Positions 11,635 to 20,500 of a stretch of 64,000 nucleotides of DNA are shown here, piece by piece. The notes under the pieces were generated by a model. The model made no database searches. It was not told where the DNA came from and saw only the letters and a program-made list of their open reading frames with translations. The stretch is from Cyanophora paradoxa (lineage: Eukaryota; Glaucocystophyceae; Cyanophorales; Cyanophoraceae): assembly GCA_004431415.1 (NCBI GenBank), contig QPMI01000599.1:220859-284858 (forward strand), written 5' to 3'. Numbering within the stretch: the stretch's first letter is position 1; each line of letters begins with the position of its first letter. A program made the translations under genes and the position numbers.

Positions 11635-12233
11635 ATCCCCGCCCGCCCGCCCCCGGCCCGCTCCAGCCCGGTACCCACGGATCCGGAGTCCACCCGCGGG
11701 GCCGCATCCAGCGCACCCTCGGGCTCTAGACCTGGCGGAGGCCGTACGCGTGCCACGGTGCGTACACGTACGGGACAGCTCTGCAGCTGGAGCAGCTGCA
11801 GACTGATTCGAGCGGCCCGGCTATCAATACTATATTAATATCAATCTATAATATCTGTATAAAGCTCGAGAAACGTACACTTCCTTCCACAAGCCTTGAA
11901 GAGTATTTTATATCGATGTCGCGCGCGTAGTATTTGTATTTTCTGTGGTTATTGTTTTTGAATTTGTACTTGTATGTATTATAATTATAGGTCTATAGTT
12001 ATATAGCTAAGCTAGCTAGTACACGTAGATCATGTAGTATTTAGTCTAGTCGTAGTATTTTCGCAGATCTAGAGCTTCGGGCTCGAGGGTGTGGGGGATC
12101 TTTTTGCATGCGCAGATTTTGCAGTATTTTAATTTTTTGTACGTTTACATGTACATGTGGGTATATAGGCTGAAATTAAGGGTACTACGGTACCGGTCAT
12201 TTCACGTACGTTCTTTCTGCTCGCTTTAAGGGC
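11635..12233. other. AT-rich intergenic stretch
   Basis: AT-rich block (TATTAATATC, TATATAGCTAAGCTAGCTAG) with no credible gene. It may hold the 3' end of the upstream transcript. Confidence 0.5.
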
Positions 12234-12235
12234 TA

Positions 12236-14443
12236 CCGTGTAACACTTAAGTAATGCGCGCACTTAAGTAATGCGGTACCAAATTAATGCGTTTTTCGCT
12301 GGCAAAACGCATTAATTTGGGACCGCATTAATATCGAAACGCTAAGAAACTGCTGTACATGTATGTCCCCCCCTACTGCAGCCAAAAAGCTTCAAAACGC
12401 ATTAATTCGGTGCCGCATTATTATCAACAAGATCCGTGCTCCTGCGGAGCACTAAGTACGGCGAAGCCTCGCGGACGCCCTCGCCGCTGTTACAGTAGGC
12501 CTATATATATAGGGCACTCAGCGACTGGCCAGCGGCCTGGCCGATCGCGAACAGCTTTCTGCAGCTGGCTGGAAGCTGGCTGGCTGACGGCCAGTCCAGC
12601 TAGCGCTGGCCGGCTAGAGGAATATTAATTTACTGAGGAACTAAAGGGTGGAGCAGATTGAGAAGAGATTAATTATAATATTGTTGGGAAGGAGGCCCGG
12701 GAGGGGCGAGGTTCTCGCGGCCAGGCGCATGCACAGAGCTTGCGAATCGCTTAAACAGAATCTCGCGATCGAATGTATATAGCATCGATGTGCGGGGCTG
12801 CGGAGGCGAGGGCGCGCGGAAAGACGTGCAGGTCCATGCAGGATCGAATTTTCGGGGTCGGCTGGATTCTCGCGCCCTGTCGCGTCCTCGGAGCTCGCGA
12901 AAAGCTTAACAAAGATCTCAAATTACTATTGTAGCGATGCGCACGCGCGAGGATGCGAGGGCGCGCGGAAAGCTGTGCAGGTCCGTATACGTACAGGATC
13001 GAATTTTCGGGGTCGGCTGGGTCCTCGCGGCCCGGCGCATACGCAAAGCGTGCGGAAGTCTTTGCCTACATCTCAAATGCTTATGCTATTGTTCCGCGCA
13101 TGCGCCGCGGCGTGGGCGCGCGGAAAGATGTCCGGGTCCGTGCAGGATCGAATTTTTGCCGTCGGCTGGGTTCTCGTGCTCTTTCGCGTCTTCGAAGCTT
13201 GTGGAAGGCTTTGATAAAATCTCAAATGAATATTGTAGCGATGCGCATGCGCGAGAATGCGAGGGCGTGCGGAAAGATGTTCAGGTCCGTACAGGATCGA
13301 ATTTTCGGGTCGGCTGGGTCCTCGCGGCCTGGTGCATTTAGAGACCGTGCGGAAGTCTTCTTCTACATCTAAAATGCATATGCTATCGTTCCGCGCATGC
13401 GCCGCGGCGTGGGCGCGCGGAAAGATCTCCGGGCCTGTCTAGGATCGAATTCTTGCCGTCGGGTATGTCCAGGATCGAATTTTTGCGTCGGCTGGGTTCT
13501 CGTGCCCTGTCGCGCCTGCAGAGCTTGCGAAAAGCTTTAAAAAGGAGTCAACTGAAAATTGTAGCGATGCGCTCGCGTGAGGATGCGAGGGCGCGCGGAA
13601 AGTTGTGCAGGTCCGTCCAGGATCGAATTTCCGGGGTCGGCTGGGTCCTCGCGGCCCGGCGCATTTAGAGACCGTGCGGAAGGCTTCTTCTACATCTCAA
13701 ATGCTTATGCTATCGTTCCGCGCATGCGCCGCGGCGCGGGCGCGCGGAAAGATCTCCGGGCCTGTCTAGGATCGAATTTTTGCCGTCGGGTACCTTCCTG
13801 CGCTCTTCCGGCTCCGAAAAGCGGATTTCGGGGTGCGGAGGCGCTGCTATGTCTATGCGCGCCCGTACGCATCGATTGCGCGCGTCGCGGGACCGGCCGG
13901 AACCGGCCGGATCAAATTTTCGGCCGACTCTTCGCACTGGAGCGTCGACGGCGCGCGAAATCGGGTTTGCGGCGATGCGCTCGCCCTCGCGCGTCATTCT
14001 GTATCGTTCTGGGGCGTTCCTGGCGCGATTTTGTCGCGGGACCGGGCGGACCGGGTCCCACCTTCTGACTCGGACTGGATTTGTCGGAGGTTAAGAACCG
14101 GAATTGATCCAGAGGAATATTCGATATTCGCGCGACGCCCACGGGAGAGCGGTCGTCTTAGGGGAGCCAGGACGCTAAAATTGGCTCTAGAGAGGTCTGT
14201 GGGGGTTCGGGTGGCTGTGTGACTAGCAGCAATCGCGTCTGTGTCGAGGCAAAATTAATAATTCTGCCTCGAGGGAGTGCGACACGGAAATTATTTAGCA
14301 GGGGGGATCTCGAGTGGAAAAAAAGGTTAAAAAAGGAATTTAGATCGTCGGTTTTTGGGTTTGAGAAAGAGGCTTCGCCTGATACTAGGGGTCCGGGTCC
14401 AAAAACGCATTAATTTCTGGCGCATTAATTAAGTGTTACACGG
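12236..14443. mobile_element. Non-autonomous TIR element with TA target duplication
   Basis: Perfect 15-bp terminal inverted repeats (CCGTGTAACACTTAA at 12236-12250, its reverse complement at 14429-14443) are flanked by TA on both sides. The inverted repeats extend imperfectly inward through AAATTAATGCGTTTTT. The flanks match a related sequence near 25.56 kb that lacks the element and has a single TA at 25555-25556, which looks like an empty site. The interior has no transposase, only a 149-bp tandem array and non-coding sequence. A TA duplication suggests the Tc1/mariner superfamily, but the TIR is not one I recognise. Confidence 0.7.
12840..13930 (+). repeat. ~149-bp tandem repeat array
   Basis: Seven to eight degenerate units anchored on GGATCGAATTTT, found at 12841, 12996, 13145, 13294, 13442/13472, 13620, 13769 and about 13911. 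Each has a GTCGGCTGGGT core and CGCGCGGAAAG upstream. Two sub-families alternate (TTTTCGGGGTC and TTTTTGCCGTC), so the higher-order period is ~298 bp. Open frames here only echo the repeat. Confidence 0.85.
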
Positions 14444-14454
14444 TAGATCATCGG

Positions 14455-15750
14455 ATGCGCGATCGGTGCCAGTTTTCAGTGTGCGATCGGCGAATTCGAA
14501 GCGCGCACGCGCACCCAGCGGTCCCAGCCGCGGCTGGCCATGAGAGAGACCTCGACCCGCTGCCTCACTCTCCAGTTCCACGCGCATGCGCAACAGCTGC
14601 AAATGCAGATCTAGACCCGGCCCCACGTGCACGTGCACCGGCACTAGCTCTGCACTGCCAGCTGCAGGCTGCGGCAGATTCTGCCCCGCGCGCGCGCGGT
14701 GCACGTGCGCATGCGCGACCGGCCCCCGAGATCTAGAGCTCATCCGAAACTCGATCAAGCCGAGCGCGGCCGCGGCGCGCGCATGCGCACGTGCACCCGG
14801 GCCGGCACCAGGAGCTCCGGGGATCCGGCTGGCGCTCGGCTACCGCCGAATATTAATGCGCCGACCTCGGCATATGCATTGTGACGGACGAGGCCTAGCT
14901 ATAGGCCTAGGGGGAGGAGAGCCCGCTCGCCTCGCCCCATGGCCACAGCACCCAAAGCCCGGGCCCGGCCCCGGCCGGGCCGGCCCCCCGGCCCCGGCTG
15001 CGCGCGCCGCCTGCTCACAAGAAGTTGCATGCGCAGCATGCAACAGTCCGACGCCGGACGCCGCCGGACGCCGCCGAAGCTTTTAAGTCGCCGGCGCGGC
15101 CGGACCGTTGGCCATGGTCTCAAGAATATATCGGTGACGCGAGTCCGTCATGGCGTCACCGTGGCCCGTCATGGACGTCCGACCAGGCGCCGGCTAGCGC
15201 TCACCTGAGTTTCAAAGTTTGAACCGGTGGAAGCCTGGGACGGCGCGCCGCGCGCGCCGGCGCTGCCCGCTGCAGGATCACATGAAGCACATGTACAGCC
15301 GGAGCTGGGAGCCTTGCAATTGGACCCGCGGCACTGGCACCGCGGCTTGAAAGTACTAGTGCGAGCAGCGACAATAAGCGCCGCTGGATTTCAAGACAAT
15401 GGCCACGCGATACTTCCTCTTCCGGCCAGCGAAGCGAAAGAGGCTGGAGGCGTTGGATACATAGCCTAGTAGGATGCACACGCATCAGCAATTGCAAATT
15501 AAAGATTCATCGGCGCGAATTCAAAATTTTTAAAGCGCACCCAGCCGGGGGAGACCTCGGCACGCCTTCTCAGCTTCAACTGGCCCCACGTGCACCAGCT
15601 AAACTTGAAATATTAATGAGCTCGGGGCACCCGCGGCCGCTTCGCTGGCCGCAGCCTCGTCCAAACCACGTGCACCTTCTGCCGCCGCCGCCGCCCACGT
15701 GCACCGAAACTAATCGACGAATATATATTGCAATGTATGTATCCTAATCC
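14455..15750 (+). repeat. Dispersed repeat, copy A (riddled with short palindromic insertions)
   Basis: Same order of blocks as copy B (25.56-27.40 kb); the last ~500 bp also match copy C (34.38-34.86 kb). Shared anchors include TTTTCAGTGTGCGATCGG, CTCACAAGAAGTTGCA, ACGCGAGTCCGTCATGGCGT, CTTCCTCTTCCGGCCAGCG and CCTAATCCGGCGCTCGG. Copy A differs by more than a dozen small insertions that create 6-10 bp palindromes. No long coding frame or transposase is visible. Confidence 0.85.
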
Positions 15751-15976
15751 GGCGCTCGGCGGCACAAGCGGACGGGCGCTACGTGTGCAGTCACATCGCT
15801 ACGTATGCAGGCTAGAGGCCGGCGGCGAGCAGGCTGCGCTTGATGGCCTCCCGCCGCGCGATGAGCTCGTCCAGCGTATCCTCCACCGAGCGCCCGCTCA
15901 GAGGCGCCGGCCCCGCCCCCGCCCCCGCCACGGCCGGCGGCGGCGGCGGCGCCGGCGGCGCGGCCAGCGGGGCGTG
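15735..15976 (-). pseudogene. Copied 3' end of the 34941-40282 coiled-coil gene
   Basis: About 240 bp nearly identical to 34865-35103. On the minus strand it still reads SVEDTLDELIARREAIKR, then SLLAAGL and stop (RLLAAGL in the intact gene). No upstream exons accompany it, so it is a fragment carried with repeat copy A. It shows only substitutions and small GCC-length changes. Confidence 0.85.
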
Positions 15977-16112
15977 GGAAATATTAATGAGCTCGGGGCA
16001 CCCGCTTCGCTGGCCGCAGCCGCGTCCAAACCACCTTCTGCATCCGCCGCCCATGCGCATGCCACCGAAACTCATGATCAACTTGGCAAGCTTATAAAAT
16101 TATCGACGAATA
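15977..16112 (+). repeat. Second partial copy of the repeat 3' segment
   Basis: Repeats the block at 15610-15740 (AATATTAATGAGCTCGGGG, CGCTTCGCTGGCCGCAGCC, then AAACTCATG in place of AAACTAATC) directly after the gene fragment. Confidence 0.75.
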
Positions 16113-16427
16113 TTGCAATGTGTGTAATATTAATTGCAAAGGCCGCGCGCGGCGCCGCGGGTGCTTGGGGCGGCAGGCCTAGGCATGCGCAGGCCCTGAG
16201 GACGCCGCAGGCCTAGGTCACCCGCGGCCGGTTGCTCGCGGCGGCGGGCGCCGGCGTCGACGCCGGGCGCCGGCGGCCGGCGACGTCGTCGCCGATCGCC
16301 AGTCGCGTCGCGACGTCGGACGTCGCGCGGCGCGGCCCGCCGCGGCCCGCGTGGGACGTCGACTCTGAGCTCGCGATCGAGAGGCGGGCCGAATCCGGCC
16401 GCGGACTCCGGAGACTCGGGGAGAGCA
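16113..16427. other. GC-rich intergenic palindromic DNA
   Basis: Dense in GCCGGC, GACGTC, GGCGCC and CCTAGG palindromes. No gene seen. Confidence 0.4.
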
Positions 16428-16500
16428 GCTGATCATGATTCATGATCGCATGATCCGATGATCATGATCATGATCATGATTCATGATCTCATGATCATGA
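16428..16500. repeat. Alternating TGA/TCA palindrome array
   Basis: Runs of TGATCA-type words (TGATCATGATCATGATC and variants), in which a triplet alternates with its reverse complement. Confidence 0.85.
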
Positions 16501-16800
16501 GCGGCGGCCGGCGGCCGCGGTAGCCAGAGCGGCTGAGAGCGCGCGCTAGCGCGCCGGCGCCGATCTGGCCTGGGGGGGGAGGCCCGGGAGGGGGGTTAAC
16601 GTTGCTCGATACCGCCAGCTCGAAAGCTGCCCGGAGAACCTCCTTGTAGGCTCTAGGAGGCGGAATTTTGCCAGGTCTTTAATTCTAATTGCCGTGAATT
16701 GCCGATCGAAACGCCGAATTTAATATTAACAACTCTGCAATATGTTGCTGGGGTATATATATACGTAGAATTTTCCTTCTAGCTATAGTCCTCCATATTT

Positions 16801-16925
16801 CACGCCTTCGAATCCCGCCCGTTCCACATAATTCCGATCGATCATGCCCCACCTTGCCTGTATACGCCCCCACAGTGCTGGAGTAGACTAGAGGCTGTGG
16901 CCGGTAATTCACCAAAAAAAAAAAA
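16801..16925 (+). repeat. Short interspersed repeat with poly(A) end, copy 1
   Basis: About 110 bp identical to 55950-56059 followed by an A run. It begins with a tRNA T-loop-like TTCGAATCCCG and ends CCGGTAATTC then A(n). A 5'-truncated SINE, possibly tRNA-derived, would explain the B-box-like start and poly(A) tail. Confidence 0.7.
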
Positions 16926-17533
16926 TTTAAAAAAATGTTAAAAAATTTGCTTTTTTTTTTAAAGATCTACGGTGGGCGTGCCCACTCGTAGTACACAACG
17001 AGGATACAAGTCACGGTATCGGGAATCACAAGGATTCGAAGTACAACGTAGCGGAAACAGCAGGAACCGAACTTGCTTTCGAATTCGGCAATTTATCGAT
17101 ATCGATACTAGGATATCGATATATATCGACTCCGAGCGGAGGCTCGGTCAGCCTCGGTGTCGACGACGACGGTGTGGCGCGGACTCCGGGTCCGGTGAGT
17201 CCGGGACTCCGGGGATCCGGGAGCTCGAGAACGTCGAACTTGACTCAGTGAGCTTGAGAAGCTCGAGCTGCCCGGCGGCCGAGCACAGCGGCTGTGGCCG
17301 CCGGGCTAGCGCTGCGGCCGCAGTGCGGCGTGGCAGCGGCGTGGCTCTTGTTCCTGCTCGGCGCGCCCGCGCGACGAGCAGCAGCAGCAGCAGCAGGCCT
17401 GAGGCAGCCAGCAGCAGCACACGCTCCGCCGGGCCGGGCGCGTTCAGCCGCTAGCGCTCCCAGGCCGCAGCTTGGTGGCGCTCTCCGTCGACGTCTGTCT
17501 GCAGCTAAGCCGCTGCTTCAGCGGTCGCGGACA
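16926..17533. other. Upstream region of the channel gene
   Basis: AT-rich at first (T and A runs, ATCGATATATATCGA), then GC-rich with a CAG/GCA repeat at 17377-17397. It probably contains promoter and 5' UTR. A frame open from 17294 exists, but the signal peptide at 17534 favours the later ATG. Confidence 0.4.
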
Positions 17534-20500
17534 ATGTATACGTATACGCCTCGCCCATGCGCCCGGCTGCGGTTAGCCGCTACCTTCAGTGCGCTGTTCG
17601 CCCTGGCATTGCTTGCTCTGCTGCCGGGCATCGACGCCAGTCACGGGCCGACTGGCCGGCCGGACCTGCCCGCCGGAGCGGAGACCGCCAAGGGCCTGTG
17701 GGCCACCGTGCAGGTGACCCGCTCCTCGTTAGCTATAGCTATGGCCGCGCGCTTCCGAGTCGGAGCTATCGCCTTCGATTCGACTGGCCCAGTGGCATGG
17801 AGGACATACATATATATCCAATTGCAAGCGGAGCCGTACTCGGCGTGCGCCGCGGTGCTTATATATGCGCAGCTAACTCGGCCGCGACCGCAGCGCGTGT
17901 ATGCGGCCTCGACTGCGTCCACGTCGCAGTTCGTCTTCGGCCGGAGGAGCACCCTGTGGCTGGTCGTCGAGTTTAATAACCCGCCCGGCATCACTGAGAC
18001 CATGTTCTCCTGCCTGACTTCCGGCTATCACTCCTGCGCCATCGACGAGAGTGCGATCTCTGAACCGCTTTAATTTCGAGCTAGGCCGCGGCTTACCGCG
18101 CGCGCCGTCACATGTGCAGTCTCCATGCTGGCCCAACCCACCTGCAACCCGTATCTAATCTTGTCGAATGAGGGACGCAACGCTTCCATCCGCGTGCCTC
18201 ACGTGCCACGGTGACCGCGCTGCAGTTGGTCTTAAGGATGGCTGACCCCCTGACTGGTCCCCATGGCCGAAAGGCACCTCACGCCATTCGCCACCGCGGG
18301 AGGGACCGCCTCGGTGCAGTCGCGCCTCTACTTCCGCCACCTGGTCTCGGACGAGGACCCCGTCCTGGAGCGCCTTCGGGTCCCGTTCCTGTGCGCTCTC
18401 TGCATATCTAAACATACATGGATTCAGTTCTTGAATTTTTAATATCGAGGATAAAAAAAACCGCGCCGACGTCCGCTGCGGTTCGCTCCACCGAAACGCC
18501 GACGTCGCGCACAGGAACCTCGCCGGCTGCGACTATCTTAGCTCCAACAAGCAGGAGGTGCGCTGGCTCGCTCAGCTCGCATCTTCAGCTTGCTTCCAGG
18601 CTTCGCTCACAGCCCCGCGCGTCTCGGCAGCTGCAGTACGTCGCGATCGACAACACGACTCTCACGACGAAAGGGGTCTTCTGGGTGGAGACCGACCCGT
18701 CGAACCCGTTCAACAGGGACACCATGATCGACGCGGTGCTCCTCCCTTCGGCGCAGGCCTTCGATTCGAGCCCACTCCGCTCACACACGAAAATTCCAGA
18801 GGATCGAGATTGATCTGGACCCTAGGCTGGCCCCAGAGTCTCTGCAGCTGGTCCGCTTGGCTGACTATAACGTCATACCCCCCGCGAGTTTCCTGATGTT
18901 TCGGCAGATCGGACCGTCGCCGGGCTCGACCGTCTCTGTAAATGACTTCCTCCTGATCGCAGTCGTCTTCAACGGGGTCCTCGTGCGCCCCAACACGGCG
19001 ACGCCGGTCTTCCGCGACTGCGCTCAAGTCCTAGCCCCTGACGCTCGCACCGCAGGACGAGCCTCTCCCTGCGAACTGCACCGTATCGCTCAACCTGTGC
19101 ATGCTTTTACCTGCTCGCTTCTACATTCCTGACTGAGCTGCCGCCCCCGCAGCAACTTCAAGACCATTACCGTCGAGGAGAAGCTGCCGCGAGCGGACGT
19201 GGACGCGCTGGTGGGGCTCTCGGCGGCCATCGGCGGCGCGGGCCTCAGCACCTCCACCGACCAGATGCTCGTCTATCGCCACCAGTGCGCGCGGCTCCCC
19301 TGAGCGTCTGCGTCTGTGTCGCGGGCTCGAGCGCCCGCGGCCGCCGCAGGATCGAGAAGGAGGAGAACGCAAACGCGATCGCGGTGCGGAGTCCCACGTC
19401 GCAGGCCCTCGTCGTCTCTGCCGAGTGCTCCTCCACGTGCGCCCCGCGCCCGAGTTCAAGTTCATGCACTTCTGTGACGCAGTCTGACTCGCGACGATCG
19501 CCAGGGGGATGCGCTTCGCGTCTGTGACGGGAAGCGGCACCAGCAGTTTCTTGAGCTTGTCAGGCGCGCAAAGCTTTTTTGGAGGGCGCCGCTATAGTAC
19601 TGAACGCGGCGAAATTTCGTTTCGCAGCGCCCGGCTTCGTTTTCTCGCCGTGCAAGAAATCCTCGACCTCTCCCACGGGTTGCGAGGCCGGAGTGACCTC
19701 GGTCGCCCTCGACACGCAGCGTCCGTGACCCCGGCCCCTCATCCTCGTGCACGTGCAAGTGAGTAACCTCATGCGCAGCCCCGCGGATGGTTGCCTTCGG
19801 CACCCGCAAGGCCAAGAACTCCGTTTTCTTCAGCGGCGATGCGATCGACATCTGTCCGCGCCGCACCCTTATACATGTACAATTACCCTCGCGAAGCTGT
19901 CGCTGACCGAGCTCCCTCGCCTTGCAGCGGTCGTCTTCTCCAAGCCCGTGATCTACGTCACGAGCGCCGACAACGGGAATCCTTTCGGTTCGCGCGCACG
20001 CCAATGCAAACGTTGAAGTTTTGATCTGAGAGAGGCCGCGCAGCCGTGGGTCGCCCCTACCTGGACCTCAACTCGGGCGGCGAGGCCGCCTTCGTCGGCT
20101 ACTTCCCCAACGATAACACGACGCTGCTGTTCCGCTACCAAGTTGGGGTGCCCGGCCGCGGCCCGGTCTGCTCGCGTCGCGAACGACCTAACCGTCGGAC
20201 GCTCGCGCAGTCTGGACAGTCCACCAATCAGAAGCCGCTCGAAGTCACCCAGTTCGTCGCGAACGGGGCCGTCATCACTTCCCCCAACGGCTTGGACAGT
20301 GCGTTAACGTTTTACGAGAGCCGAACTCGAAATTCTCCGTCGGCTAATCCCGTTCTCGCAGTCGTCGCGAACGACGAGGCTCTGAAGGCGGTTTTACATG
20401 CCAGGAGCGGTTTGACGGCGGCTGGCCTCATCATCCAGCGTTCCAGCTCCCCGAGAAAGGTGCGGACTCGTTGTCGAATTTTGTATTGGCCCAGTACGCA

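Noticed and set aside
12937-13372. Overlapping open frames of 130-140 codons
   Set aside because: They are translations of the 149-bp tandem repeat in several frames, with no bias to one frame.
12840-13930. CRISPR array
   Set aside because: The repeat is long (149 bp), degenerate and without unique spacers, in a eukaryotic intron-bearing genome.
14620-15750. Cloning polylinker or vector sequence, because NotI, EcoRI, SpeI and similar sites are dense
   Set aside because: The palindromes are spread one by one inside a genomic repeat whose other copies lack them, and no vector backbone is present.
17294-17533. Upstream extension of the channel frame from 17294
   Set aside because: It would bury the signal peptide under an Ala/Arg-rich leader; the ATG at 17534 is the better start.
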